DNA from: Caulobacter vibrioides | GTDB taxonomy: Bacteria > Pseudomonadota > Alphaproteobacteria > Caulobacterales > Caulobacteraceae | NCBI GenBank assembly: GCA_001449105.1 | Contig: LNIY01000001.1 | Location: 248,001-312,000 of the forward strand | Reading direction: 5' to 3' | Length of the DNA: 64,000 nucleotides | In this document: piece after piece, positions 45,936-54,653 of the stretch | Layout: the number at the start of each line of letters is the position of its first letter | Numbering within the stretch: the stretch's first letter is position 1 | Program-made: the position numbers and the translations under genes | Notes under the pieces: model-generated | What the model was told of the DNA's origin: nothing | Databases searched by the model: none | What the model saw: the letters and a program-made list of their open reading frames with translations, nothing else

Positions 45936-46107
45936 TGGGCGGCTCCTGGCTCTCGTTTCCTCGCGCGTCCTTTGAAGGTCGGGCGCTTGGTCCAAGAGTG
46001 CGGGATTTCCCCGCCGCCGTGACTCCATTTCGAAAATTGATACCAACCACATGATTGTGCGAAGGAAAATCGACTTTCCGCCTCGCCACCGGCGTCGACT
46101 TCGTGCG

Positions 46108-46145
46108 ATATTCCACCCATCAGAAACCGCACCAGTGTGGAATAT
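46108..46145. promoter_or_regulatory. Inverted repeat between dctA and dctB
   Basis: ATATTCCAC (46108-46116) and GTGGAATAT (46137-46145) are perfect inverted arms 20 bases apart, the second overlapping the dctB start codon. A partly palindromic GTGTGGAATATGACAC lies at 46135-46150. This may be a binding site for DctD or for autoregulation of dctB. No convincing sigma-54 (-24/-12) promoter was found on either strand of this intergenic region. Confidence 0.45.
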
Positions 46146-47988
46146 GACACAAACCGATCCGAACGCCGGGGACGCGCCCCGGGCGCCCGAGCGGAGCGTT
46201 TCGCGCCAGGGGCTGGCGGTGTTCGCCCTGGTCGCCACGCTGATCGGCGCGGTCCTGGTGCTGGCGGTCGGAGCCCTGGTGCACGACCGCGCCATGACCG
46301 GACTGCGGTCGCGCGCCAACGCCTCGGCGGCCCTGCACGCGGCGGTGCTGCGCAGCGAACTCGACAAGCAGCGCGCCCTGCCCCTCGTGCTGGCCGACGA
46401 CGCCGACCTGAAGACGGCGCTGGCCACCCGCGACCCGCGCCGGCTGGACGCCCTGTCGCGCAAGCTCGAGGTCCTGGGCGCCCAGACCCGGGCGGCGGTG
46501 ATCTATGTCGTCGCCGCCGACGGCTTCACCGCCGCGGCCAGCAACTGGCGCCAGCCGACCAGCTTCCTGGGCTCGAACTACGGCTTCCGTCCCTATTTCG
46601 CGCAAGCCCTGCGCACGGGCTACGCCGAACAGTTCGCCCTGGGCACGGTCAGCCGCAAGCCCGGCCTCTATCTAGCCCGCCGCGTCGAGGGCCCCGACGG
46701 TCCGCTGGGCGTCGTGGTCGTGAAACTGGAGTTCGACGCCGTCGAGGCCGCCTGGCGGGCGATCGGCGAGCCGGCCTTCGTCGTCGACCGCCAGGGCCTG
46801 GTGTTGATCACCAGCGAGCCGCAATGGCGCTTCCACGCCCGCACGCCGCTGTCGGCGGCCGCCCGCGATATGCTGCGCGCTCAGGGCCAGTACGGCCAGG
46901 CGACCTTCGCCCCCCTGCCCCTGCGCGACCGAGGCGGCGACGGGGCGGCCCGCACCGACCAGGCCCAGCCCGACCGCCAGATCGAGACCCGCCTCGCCGA
47001 CGTCGCGCCCGGCTGGACCCTGCACCTGCTCAGCCCCGCCGCCCCCGCCGACCAGGCGGCCGACGCCGCCCGCTGGATCACCGCCCTGGTCTGGACGCTG
47101 CTCAGCGCGGCCCTGCTGTGGCTGTGGGTGCGGCGGCGGCGCATCCAGCTGACCGCCCTGCGCGACCGCGAGACCCGCCTGGAGCTGGAACGGCGGGTCG
47201 AGGTCCGGACCGAGGAGCTGACGCACGCCAACCGCGCCCTCTCCCACGAGGTCGACGAGCGACAGCGCACCGAGACCCGACTGCGCTCGCTGCAGGCCGA
47301 CCTGGTGCAGGCCAACAAGCTGGCCTCCCTGGGCCAGATCGCCGCAGGCGTGGCCCACGAGATCAACCAGCCTGTCGCCGCCATCCGCGCCAACGCCGAC
47401 AACGGCCTGCTGCTGATCGCGCGCGGCAAGCCCGAGGCGGCGGGCGAGAACCTGACCGCCATCGCCGCCATGACCGAGCGCATCGGCCGCATCACCGACG
47501 AGTTGCGGGCCTTCTCGCGCAAGGCCGACGGCCGGGTCGAGCCGACCCTGGTCAGCGAGGTGATCGACGGCTCGGTGCTGCTGACCGCCAGCCGCTCGCG
47601 CCGGCAGCAGGCGCGCCTCGTCCGCAAGGGCGAGACCCCGGGCCTCAGCGTACTGGGCGAGCGCGTGCGGCTGGAGCAGGTGCTGGTCAACCTGTTGCAG
47701 AACGCCTTCGAGGCGGTGGAGGACCGCGCCGACGGCGTCGTCGCCCTGACGGTGCACGAAACCGACGACGCGGTGCGGATCAGCGTCGCCGACAACGGCC
47801 CCGGCCTCGCGCCCGAGGTCGAGCGGGCCCTGTTCACGCCGTTCCTGACCACCAAGCCGCGCGGCCTTGGGCTTGGCCTGGTCATCGCACACGACATCGC
47901 CGCCGGCTTCGGCGGCGAGCTGGCGGCCACCTCGACGCCCGGCGCCGGCGCGACCTTCACCCTGACCCTGCGCAAGGCCGTCCCATGA
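46144..47988 (+). CDS. dctB: C4-dicarboxylate sensor histidine kinase DctB
   Basis: The 614-aa membrane kinase has a transmembrane helix at about 22-45, a large periplasmic double-PAS-like sensor with [16 protein letters not shown] (typical of DctB), a second helix at about 315-335, a coiled-coil linker, and a histidine kinase core. The H-box [15 protein letters not shown] has phospho-acceptor His405, and the ATP lid region has [14 protein letters not shown] 46144 is preferred over an upstream in-frame start that would add a basic tail. It overlaps dctD by four bases. Confidence 0.93.
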   Translation: MTQTDPNAGDAPRAPERSVSRQGLAVFALVATLIGAVLVLAVGALVHDRAMTGLRSRANASAALHAAVLRSELDKQRALPLVLADDADLKTALATRDPRRLDALSRKLEVLGAQTRAAVIYVVAADGFTAAASNWRQPTSFLGSNYGFRPYFAQALRTGYAEQFALGTVSRKPGLYLARRVEGPDGPLGVVVVKLEFDAVEAAWRAIGEPAFVVDRQGLVLITSEPQWRFHARTPLSAAARDMLRAQGQYGQATFAPLPLRDRGGDGAARTDQAQPDRQIETRLADVAPGWTLHLLSPAAPADQAADAARWITALVWTLLSAALLWLWVRRRRIQLTALRDRETRLELERRVEVRTEELTHANRALSHEVDERQRTETRLRSLQADLVQANKLASLGQIAAGVAHEINQPVAAIRANADNGLLLIARGKPEAAGENLTAIAAMTERIGRITDELRAFSRKADGRVEPTLVSEVIDGSVLLTASRSRRQQARLVRKGETPGLSVLGERVRLEQVLVNLLQNAFEAVEDRADGVVALTVHETDDAVRISVADNGPGLAPEVERALFTPFLTTKPRGLGLGLVIAHDIAAGFGGELAATSTPGAGATFTLTLRKAVP

Positions 47989-49325
47989 GCGCTCCCGCCG
48001 GCAAGATCCTGCTCGTCGACGACGACGACGCGCTGCGCGGGGCGGTGGCCCAGGGGCTGGAGCTGCGCGGCTTCGAGGTCGCGGCCTTCGACAACGCCCC
48101 GGCGGCGCTGAAGGCCCTGTCGCGCGACTTCGACGGCGCCGTGGTCTCGGACGTGCGCATGCCGGGCATGGACGGCCTGGCGCTGTTCGAGCGCATCCAG
48201 GCTGTCGACCCCAACATCCCGGTCCTGCTGATCACGGGCCACGGCGACGTGGCCATGGCCGTGGCCGCCTTGCAGGACGGCGTCTACGACTTCGTCTCCA
48301 AGCCCTTCCCGATGGAGCGCCTGACCGCGGCCCTGGCGCGGGCCGTGGAGAAGCGCGGCCTGGTGCTCGACAATCGCCGCCTGGAGGCCGCCGCCCAGGC
48401 CGGCGGCGGCTCTCTCCTGCTGGGCGACACCCCGGTGATGCAGCGGCTGCGCGCCACCATCGCCCAGCTGGCCGAGGCCGAGGTCGACGTGCTGATCCAG
48501 GGCGAGACCGGCGCCGGCAAGGGCCTCGTCGCCCAGGCCCTGCATCGGGGCGGCGCGCGCAAGGGCCGGCCGATGGTGACGGTCAACTGCGCGGCCCTGC
48601 CCGAGGCGGTGTTCGAGACCGAGCTGTTCGGCGCGGCCGGCGGCGCGGCCCGCCCCAGCACCGGCCGCATCGAGCGCGCCGATCGCGGCGTGCTGTTCCT
48701 CGACGAGATCGAGGGCCTGTCGCCGACCATGCAGGCCAAGCTGCTGCGGGTGGTCGAGGAGCGCGAAATCTGGCCCGTCGGCGCGGCCGAGCCCCGGCAC
48801 CTGGACCTGCGGATCATCGCGGCCAGCAAGGTCGACCTGGCCGAGGCCGTGCGCGACGGCGCCTTCCGCGCCGACCTCTACTACCGCCTCAACGTCGTCA
48901 CCCTGGTCGTCCCGCCCCTGCGCGAGCGGCGCGAGGACGTGCCGACGCTGTTCGGCCACTTCCTGGCCGAGGCCGCCGCGCGGCTGCGGCGCCCCGCGCC
49001 GCGCCTGACGGCGACGATCCGCGACCACCTGCTGGGCCACGACTGGCCGGGCAACGTGCGCGAACTGGCCCACTACGCCGAGCGCGTGGCGCTGGGCCTG
49101 CCCTCGGCCGTGGTCGCCGAGGACGGCGGCGCGCAAGGGTCGGCCGAAAGCCTGGCCGACCGCACCGGCCGCTACGAGGCGATGGTCATCCGCGAAACCC
49201 TGGCGGCCTGCGGCGGCGACGCCCGCACGGCCATGACCCTGCTGCAGACACCGCGCAAGACCTTCTACGACAAGCTGCGCCGCCACGGCATCGAGATCGA
49301 CCGTTACCGGCCGGGCAAGGGCTAG
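47985..49325 (+). CDS. dctD: NtrC-family response regulator DctD without GAFTGA loop
   Basis: The 446-aa protein has a receiver domain with Asp56 (VVSDVRMPGMDG), an AAA+ domain with Walker A GETGAGKG (about 173-180) and Walker B VLFLDEIE, and a C-terminal Fis-type helix-turn-helix (about 405-440). The position of the sigma-54-contacting GAFTGA loop, after ELFG (213-216), reads AAGGAARPSTG, so the loop is lost. Other arginine-finger and sensor motifs (for example WPGNVRELAHYAERV) remain. Partner of DctB by ATGA overlap. It may activate with sigma-70 or act as a repressor. Confidence 0.9.
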   Translation: MSAPAGKILLVDDDDALRGAVAQGLELRGFEVAAFDNAPAALKALSRDFDGAVVSDVRMPGMDGLALFERIQAVDPNIPVLLITGHGDVAMAVAALQDGVYDFVSKPFPMERLTAALARAVEKRGLVLDNRRLEAAAQAGGGSLLLGDTPVMQRLRATIAQLAEAEVDVLIQGETGAGKGLVAQALHRGGARKGRPMVTVNCAALPEAVFETELFGAAGGAARPSTGRIERADRGVLFLDEIEGLSPTMQAKLLRVVEEREIWPVGAAEPRHLDLRIIAASKVDLAEAVRDGAFRADLYYRLNVVTLVVPPLRERREDVPTLFGHFLAEAAARLRRPAPRLTATIRDHLLGHDWPGNVRELAHYAERVALGLPSAVVAEDGGAQGSAESLADRTGRYEAMVIRETLAACGGDARTAMTLLQTPRKTFYDKLRRHGIEIDRYRPGKG

Positions 49326-50086
49326 CCGGCCAGGAACTCGACGATCGCCCGGGCGAAGGCCGGGGCGGCCACCGCAGAGCGATGGTCGCCGCCGACCAGC
49401 AGCGAGGTCGCGCCGGGGATGGCCGAGGCCAATCGCTCGGGATGCACCGCCAGCGGATCATCGTCGCCGGCGATCACCAGGGTCGGGGCGGCTATGCGGT
49501 CCAGCGGGATCGGCTGGGCGTGAACGACGCTGGCCTGGGCGGCCAGGGCCTTGCGGTCGGCGCCGATGGCGTCGGCGAACAGGCGGAACGGAACCGCGGC
49601 CGGGTGCTCGATCGCCGAGACGTCGTCGGTCAGCAGCGCCTGGACGATGGCGGCGCTGGGCACGTGACGGGTGTCGACACCGCCGGTAGCCACCACCCCC
49701 TCGCCCACGCCGCCCACGACCAGGCGGCGCACGCGCGGCTCCCGACTGGCGCAGATCAGGCTGACGATCGCGCCCATGGAATAGCCGGCCAGATCGATGG
49801 CGGAGACGCCCAGATGGTCGATCAGCTCGGCGACGTCCCTGGCCATCCGCGCCTCGCCGTAGAAGACCGGGTCGTGCGGCTTGTCCGACGCACCATGGCC
49901 TCGGGCGTCGATCGCGATCACCCGGCGGCCGGCCGCGACCAGGGCGTCGACGATCCCCGGCGCCTTCCAGTTGATCGGCCCACTGGCCGAGAAGCCGTGG
50001 TGCAGCACCACCGGCGGCCGCGCGGCGCCCTCGCCCCATTCATGGCAGGCGATCGACAGGCCGTCGGAGGTGGTGAAACGGAACAT
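49322..50086 (-). CDS. Alpha/beta hydrolase
   Basis: The 254-aa enzyme is a complete alpha/beta hydrolase: HHGFSASG oxyanion region, nucleophile elbow GYSMG with Ser103, an acid in GDDDPLAV, and His in GGDHRSAV. Resembles the 3-oxoadipate enol-lactonase / esterase group of small hydrolases. The stop overlaps the dctD stop in a tail-to-tail arrangement. Substrate unknown. Confidence 0.85.
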   Translation of the reverse strand: MFRFTTSDGLSIACHEWGEGAARPPVVLHHGFSASGPINWKAPGIVDALVAAGRRVIAIDARGHGASDKPHDPVFYGEARMARDVAELIDHLGVSAIDLAGYSMGAIVSLICASREPRVRRLVVGGVGEGVVATGGVDTRHVPSAAIVQALLTDDVSAIEHPAAVPFRLFADAIGADRKALAAQASVVHAQPIPLDRIAAPTLVIAGDDDPLAVHPERLASAIPGATSLLVGGDHRSAVAAPAFARAIVEFLAG

Positions 50087-50154
50087 GGCGGCTCATCCAT
50101 TCAAACGAACGTTTCAACCGATACCAAGCTTCACCGACGCCCGCAACGCGAGCA

Positions 50155-50297
50155 CCAAGATCCTCCCCCTGAAGGGGGAGGTGGCCCGAAGGGCCGGAGG
50201 GGGAAGTCTCTTCGGACTTCAAAGCTGCCGCTGCCTCACAGACCCCTTCCCCCTCAGTCGCTCCGCGACAGCTCCCCCTTCAGGGGGAGCATCTCGT
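50155..50297. repeat. Intergenic mosaic hairpin repeat
   Basis: The segment opens with CCCCCTGAAGGGGGAGGTGG, continues with a GGCCCGAAGGGCC hairpin and ends with an inverted copy, CTCCCCCTTCAGGGGGAG (about 50272-50290). Such multi-hairpin units are frequent in Caulobacterales and other alphaproteobacteria and may terminate the converging ohrR transcript. Confidence 0.7.
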
Positions 50298-50302
50298 ATG
50301 CG

Positions 50303-50773
50303 TCACGCGTCATTAGCCACGTGCGCGATCAGGTTGTCGCGCACGCGGGTGATGGTCTTCTGCACCTGGCGGAACTCGTCAGGCTCCAGGCCGGTGGCCT
50401 TGACCAGGGTGCGCTGGCCGCCCTTCTCGCGCAGGGCCCGGCCGGTGTCGGTCAGGCTGATGATCACCTGGCGCTCGTCGGAGGGGTCGCGGCGGCGCTG
50501 CAGGAAGCCCAGGCTTTCCAGCTTCTTGAGGATCGGCGTCAGGGTGTTGCTCTCCAGGAAGAGCTTGTCGCCCAGGCTCTTCACGCTCTGGCCGTCCTCC
50601 TCCCACAGCGCCACGATGATGATCCACTGGGTGTAGGTCACGCCCAGTTCGTCGAGGATCGGCTTGTAGGCGCGGCCATAGGCGAGGTTGGCCGAGTAGA
50701 CGGCGAAGCACAGGAAGTCGGCGAGCCTGGGGGGCTTGCCCGACGGAGCGGCGGGCGGGTCGGAGGTGGTCAT
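50303..50773 (-). CDS. ohrR: OhrR, MarR-family organic peroxide sensor
   Basis: The 156-aa winged-helix MarR protein has the OhrR pattern: reactive Cys22 within ADFLCFAVYS, then GVTYTQW and LFLESNTLTPILKKLE. The reactive Cys is oxidised by organic hydroperoxides, releasing the DNA. ATG 50773 is chosen because an in-frame upstream extension would cross the operators and the ohr promoter. It is divergent from ohr, with two palindromic operators between them. Confidence 0.92.
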   Translation of the reverse strand: MTTSDPPAAPSGKPPRLADFLCFAVYSANLAYGRAYKPILDELGVTYTQWIIIVALWEEDGQSVKSLGDKLFLESNTLTPILKKLESLGFLQRRRDPSDERQVIISLTDTGRALREKGGQRTLVKATGLEPDEFRQVQKTITRVRDNLIAHVANDA

Positions 50774-50830
50774 CTGGGCCTTGCGTTCCGGAGGCCGCGG
50801 GCGGTTCGCGGCGGTTCGAGACAAATATAA

Positions 50831-50842
50831 ATCGGATCCGAT
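50831..50842. promoter_or_regulatory. OhrR operator palindrome 1
   Basis: ATCGGATCCGAT is a perfect 12-bp palindrome in the ohrR-ohr divergent region, on the ohrR side of the ohr promoter. The identical 12-mer is at 50900-50911. Binding by OhrR is inferred from position and duplication. Confidence 0.65.
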
Positions 50843-50854
50843 CAAATCGGAAGG

Positions 50855-50884
50855 TTGACGATGTGCGAAACTTCGATCTATGAA
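50855..50884 (+). promoter_or_regulatory. Predicted ohr promoter
   Basis: TTGACG (50855-50860) and TATGAA (50879-50884) are separated by 18 bases and match -35 and -10 boxes. They lie between the two operator palindromes and about 45 bases before the ohr start. Confidence 0.55.
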
Positions 50885-50899
50885 GTCGGTACCGATTAC

Positions 50900-50911
50900 A
50901 TCGGATCCGAT
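50900..50911. promoter_or_regulatory. OhrR operator palindrome 2
   Basis: A second exact ATCGGATCCGAT lies just downstream of the predicted ohr -10 box, with a related palindrome TCGGTACCGA at 50886-50895. Binding here would block transcription of ohr directly. Confidence 0.65.
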
Positions 50912-50927
50912 TGAAAAGGAGATCGAC

Positions 50928-51359
50928 ATGACGACCGCCCCGGAAACCACCATCGACACCGTCCTCTACACCGGTCGCACCCACGTCACGGGCGGCCGCG
51001 ACGGCGCGGCCCGCAGCAGCGACGGCAAGCTGGACGTCCGCCTGTCGCCGCCCGGCAGCGCCGGCCCGGGCACCAATCCCGAGCAGCTCTTCGCCGCCGG
51101 CTGGTCGGCCTGCTTCATCGGCGCCATCGGCCTGGCCGCCCGCGCCCAGGGCGTGACCCTGCCGGCCGACGTCGCCGTCGACGCCGAGGTGGATCTGGGC
51201 AAGTCGGGCGACGCCTTCCTGCTGGCCGCCCGCCTGAACGTCAGCCTGCCGGGCCTGCCCGCCGACACCGCCCGCGCCCTGGTCGAGGCCGCCCACCAGA
51301 CCTGCCCCTACTCCAAGGCCACGCGCGGCAACATCGACGTGACGCTGAACCTGATCTGA
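50928..51359 (+). CDS. ohr: Organic hydroperoxide resistance protein Ohr
   Basis: Ohr is a thiol peroxidase of the OsmC/Ohr fold that reduces organic hydroperoxides. The 143-aa protein has both redox cysteines in family context: Cys62 in AAGWSACFIGAI and Cys126 in HQTCPYSKATRGN. ATG 50928 follows an AAAAGGAG ribosome site. The next gene in the same direction starts 71 bases later, so ohr may lead a longer oxidative-stress transcript. Confidence 0.95.
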   Translation: MTTAPETTIDTVLYTGRTHVTGGRDGAARSSDGKLDVRLSPPGSAGPGTNPEQLFAAGWSACFIGAIGLAARAQGVTLPADVAVDAEVDLGKSGDAFLLAARLNVSLPGLPADTARALVEAAHQTCPYSKATRGNIDVTLNLI

Positions 51360-51430
51360 CCCTCCCGGACGACCCGAGGCGCCGGCCCTCCGGCGTCTCC
51401 ATCCGCCACCCTCCAACAATGGAAACGCCC

Positions 51431-51946
51431 ATGTCCTCCCTGACCGCCTTCGCGACGGCCAAGTCCGCGCAGTTCCACGCCGTCTCGCTCAGCGTCGCCG
51501 CCGTCGCGGGGCTCGCCACGCTGGGCGTGACCTCGGTCATGCTTCCGCCGCCGGCCATGTTCCTGGGCTGGGCCGCCTTCAACCTGGCGGGTGACGACCT
51601 GCGCGGGGGCCTGGCCAACACCGTCTCGCACCTGCTGGGCCTGGCGCTCGGCGCGGGCACGGCCCTGCTGATCGGGACCATGACGCCGACGCTCGGTCTG
51701 CTGGCCACGCCGGTCGCTGTGATCGGCGTCGTCATCGTGGTGCTGTCGCTGCGCGAGGTCGCCCCGATCAACAATCCGCTGGCCTATTTCCTGGGCCTGA
51801 CCAGCTTCTTCTATTCGGGCCTGGCGCCCTCGACCTCGACCCTGGCGGTGCTGGGCACGGCCGCCGTCATCGGCGGCGCGGCCTGCGCGGTCGCCGCCTT
51901 CGCCCAGGACGCCGTGGCCCGCGCCGGCGAGGTCCGCCATGCGTAA
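51431..51946 (+). CDS. DUF1097-type membrane protein
   Basis: The 171-aa protein has five to six hydrophobic helices and a DUF1097-like pattern with NLAGDDLRGGLANTVSH and APINNPLAYFLGLTSFF. A GGAAAC site before ATG 51431 favours that start over ATG 51419. The stop region overlaps the start of the next gene. Molecular function of the family is not established. Confidence 0.8.
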   Translation: MSSLTAFATAKSAQFHAVSLSVAAVAGLATLGVTSVMLPPPAMFLGWAAFNLAGDDLRGGLANTVSHLLGLALGAGTALLIGTMTPTLGLLATPVAVIGVVIVVLSLREVAPINNPLAYFLGLTSFFYSGLAPSTSTLAVLGTAAVIGGAACAVAAFAQDAVARAGEVRHA

Positions 51947-52415
51947 GGCCCTCCCCCTCGCCCTGGCCGCCGCCCTGGCCGCCGCCCTCCTGGCCGGCCC
52001 CGCCTTCGCCCAGAGCCTGCCGAACCTGACTGCCGGCGAGGTGCTCGGTCCGGCCGGCGTCGTCCCTCTGACCGCGCCCCAGCCGCCGGCGCGCCTGGTC
52101 GTCGATCCGCCCCTGGCCGGTCCGTTGGCCCTGGGCCGGGTGTTCATCCAGTACCGGGCCGAGAACCTGCGCATCGAGCCGGTGTTCGGCCCCGCCGCCC
52201 TCGCCGTCACGCCCCGCATCGGCCACGTGCACGTCACCGTCGACGACGCCCCCTGGCACTGGGCCGACGCCAGCGGCGAACCGATCATCCTGGTCGGCCT
52301 GACGCCCGGGTCGCACAGCGTCCAAATCACGCTCGCGGACGCCAATCATCGTCCGCTCGACAGCGCCACCATCCGCTTCGTCGTTCCGGCCGCGGCCGGC
52401 GGCCACCAACACTAG
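51939..52415 (+). CDS. Secreted DUF6130-like small protein
   Basis: The 158-aa protein has a clear signal peptide (about 1-25, cleaved after AFAQ) and a small beta domain. Conserved-looking residues include YRAENLRIEPVFG, RIGHVHVTVDDAPWHW and a C-terminal His-rich end (GGHQH). The HVH and WHW arrangement could bind a metal, which is speculative. It overlaps the DUF1097 gene and is followed by a Tat-exported hydrolase, so the pair may serve envelope or periplasmic chemistry. Confidence 0.7.
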   Translation: MRKALPLALAAALAAALLAGPAFAQSLPNLTAGEVLGPAGVVPLTAPQPPARLVVDPPLAGPLALGRVFIQYRAENLRIEPVFGPAALAVTPRIGHVHVTVDDAPWHWADASGEPIILVGLTPGSHSVQITLADANHRPLDSATIRFVVPAAAGGHQH

Positions 52416-52427
52416 GGAGCGCCCGTC

Positions 52428-53447
52428 ATGTCCGCCTCGAAGTTCGACCTTCCCCGCCGCCGCCTGCTGCAGGCCGCCGTCATCGCCGGCGCGGCCGGGG
52501 GCCTGGCCTCGCGCGCCGTCGCCGCCACGGCCCAGGCCGCCGCCCCCGCCTGGACCCTGCGACAGGTCACGACCCCCGACCTGGTCATCGGCTACGCCGA
52601 GACCGGTCCGACCGACGGCGCGCCGGTGATCCTGCTGCACGGCTGGCCCTACGACATCCACGCCTTCGCCGAGGTCGCCCCGATCCTGGCCGCGGCCGGC
52701 AAGCGGGTGATCGTCCCGCACCTGCGCGGCTACGGCACGACCCGTTTCGTGTCGGACACCGCCCCGCGCAACGGCCAGCAGGCCGCCCTCGCCGTCGACG
52801 TCATCGCCCTGATGGACGCGCTGGACATCAAGCGCGCCGTCATCGGTGGCTTCGACTGGGGCGCGCGCACCGCCTGCATCGTCGCGGCCCTGTGGCCCGA
52901 ACGCTGCTCGGCCCTGGTCAGCGTCAGCGGCTACCTGATCGGCAGCCAGGCGGCCAACGCCGCGCCGCTGCCGCCGGAAGCCGAGCTCTCCTGGTGGTAT
53001 CAGTTCTATTTCGCCACCGAGCGCGGCGCGAAGGGCTACGCCCAGAACCGCGACGCCTTCGCCCGGCTGATCTGGAAGACGGCTTCGCCCAGGTGGGCCT
53101 TCGACGACGCGACCTTCGCCCGCTCGGCGACCTCGCTGGCCAATCCCGACCACGTGGCCATCACCATCCACAACTACCGCTGGCGCCTGGGCCTGGCCCA
53201 GGGCGAGGCCCGCTTCGACGCCCTGGAGGCCAAGCTGGCCCAGGGCCCCGTCATCACCGTGCCGGCCATCACCATGGAAGGCGACGGCAACGCCGCCCCG
53301 CATCCGCCGCCCGCCGCCTACGCCGGCAAGTTCAAGGGCCGCTACGAGCACCGCGACGTCGGCGGTGGCGTCGGCCACAACCTGCCCCAGGAAGCGCCGC
53401 GCGACTTCGCCCGCGCCGTCCTGGACGTCGCCCGCTGGGCGGCCTGA
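52428..53447 (+). CDS. Tat-exported epoxide hydrolase-like alpha/beta hydrolase
   Basis: The 339-aa protein starts with a twin-arginine signal (PRRRLLQAA). The mature alpha/beta hydrolase has HGWPYD as oxyanion motif and nucleophile elbow GGFDWG with Asp143, the mark of the epoxide hydrolase / haloalkane dehalogenase branch rather than serine esterases. A C-terminal GGVGHNLPQEAP supplies the likely His. It sits in a co-directional run with a Tat thioredoxin-like protein. Substrate unknown. Confidence 0.85.
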   Translation: MSASKFDLPRRRLLQAAVIAGAAGGLASRAVAATAQAAAPAWTLRQVTTPDLVIGYAETGPTDGAPVILLHGWPYDIHAFAEVAPILAAAGKRVIVPHLRGYGTTRFVSDTAPRNGQQAALAVDVIALMDALDIKRAVIGGFDWGARTACIVAALWPERCSALVSVSGYLIGSQAANAAPLPPEAELSWWYQFYFATERGAKGYAQNRDAFARLIWKTASPRWAFDDATFARSATSLANPDHVAITIHNYRWRLGLAQGEARFDALEAKLAQGPVITVPAITMEGDGNAAPHPPPAAYAGKFKGRYEHRDVGGGVGHNLPQEAPRDFARAVLDVARWAA

Positions 53448-53473
53448 AGCCTCGTTTCCAAGGAGCGGTCGCC

Positions 53474-54565
53474 ATGACCCGATCCGAACATCTCTCGCGC
53501 CGAGACTGGCTGAAGGGCGCGGCCGTCGGCCTTGTGCCGCTGTCGATCGCCGCCGCCGTCGGCCTACCTCCGGCCCGCAAGGCCCTGGCCTGGGCCGGCG
53601 GCTCGTCGGCGGCGCTGGACGCCCTGTCGCTGTCGCCGCAATGGCTGAACGGCCCGGCGCCGACGCCCAAGGCGCTCTCCGGCAAGGTCGTGCTGGTCGC
53701 CTTCTGGACCTATTCCTGCATCAACAGCCTGCGGGTGCTGCCCTACCTGCGCGCCTGGCATGCCCGCTACCGCGATCGCGGCTTGCAGATCATCGGCGTC
53801 CATACGCCCGAGTTCGCCTTCGAGAAGGACGTCGCCAACGTGCGCCAGGCCCTGGCCGACCTCGACGTCCCGTTCCCGGTCGTGCTCGACAGCGACTGGC
53901 GCATCTGGCGGGCCTACGGCAACAACGCCTGGCCGGCCTTCTACTTCGTCGGCGCCGACGGCCGGGTGCACGGCCATGCGGCGGGCGAAGGCGACTACGA
54001 CCGCCACGAGCGGCGGATCCAGGCCCTGCTGGCGCAGGTTCCCGGTCCGGCCATTACCGACGCCCTGTCGCCGGTGACCGCCATCGGCCCGCAGGCCGCG
54101 CCGGACTTCGCCGACCTCGGCTCGCCCGAAAGCTACATCGGCTGGGGCCAGGCCAGCGCCTTCGCCTCACCCGGCGGCCTGCGCCAGGACGCGGCCAAGG
54201 CCTACCGCCCGCCCGAGACGCTGGACCTCAACCGCTGGGGCCTTTCCGGCGACTGGCGGGCCGGCGAGGAGTTCGCCACCAGCCTCGCCCCCGGCGCCCG
54301 CATCGTCAGCCGCTTCCACGCCCGCGACCTGCACATGGTGCTGGCGCCCGACCAGCCGGGCCGCCCCGTGCGCTACCGCGTCCGGCTCGAGGGCCAGGCG
54401 CCGGGCGGCGACCACGGCTGGGACGTCGCGCCCGACGGAACGGGCATGATCGACCGGCCCCGCATGTATCAACTGGTCCGCCAGAGCCGCCCCGTCGCCG
54501 ACCGCGGCTTCGAGATCGAGTTCCTCGACCCCGGCGTGCGCGCCTACGTTTTCACCTTCGGCTAG
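53474..54565 (+). CDS. Tat-exported thioredoxin-like (TlpA/DipZ-type) protein with CxxS
   Basis: The 363-aa protein has a Tat signal (SRRDWLKGAA), a redoxin domain (about 60-200) whose motif reads SCINS with Cys82 and Ser85 where relatives have SCINC, and a C-terminal beta-rich domain (about 215-363) like that of DipZ-type proteins. Its neighbours include VLVAFWTYS before and LRVLPYLRAW after the motif, so the rest of the site is intact. Loss of the second Cys suggests a monothiol or isomerase-like role. ATG 53474 has AAGGAG upstream. Confidence 0.85.
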   Translation: MTRSEHLSRRDWLKGAAVGLVPLSIAAAVGLPPARKALAWAGGSSAALDALSLSPQWLNGPAPTPKALSGKVVLVAFWTYSCINSLRVLPYLRAWHARYRDRGLQIIGVHTPEFAFEKDVANVRQALADLDVPFPVVLDSDWRIWRAYGNNAWPAFYFVGADGRVHGHAAGEGDYDRHERRIQALLAQVPGPAITDALSPVTAIGPQAAPDFADLGSPESYIGWGQASAFASPGGLRQDAAKAYRPPETLDLNRWGLSGDWRAGEEFATSLAPGARIVSRFHARDLHMVLAPDQPGRPVRYRVRLEGQAPGGDHGWDVAPDGTGMIDRPRMYQLVRQSRPVADRGFEIEFLDPGVRAYVFTFG

Positions 54566-54580
54566 CCGACCCGACCAATC

Positions 54581-54612
54581 CAAGCCCCGAACGGCCCAAG
54601 CCCCGAACGGCC
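54581..54612. repeat. Tandem duplication of 16 bp
   Basis: CAAGCCCCGAACGGCC occurs twice back to back (54581-54596 and 54597-54612) in the gap before the next gene. No function is evident; it looks like a recent slippage duplication. Confidence 0.75.
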
Positions 54613-54653
54613 CGCGCGGCCGAACCCTTCCGCACGTCTCAAGGAGACCTTCC

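Noticed and set aside
45936..46143. Sigma-54 promoter for dctA or dctB
   Set aside because: The nearest GG-N10-GC match (in the reverse complement near 46105) lacks the flanking consensus of TGGCAC and TTGCA; it is likely chance.
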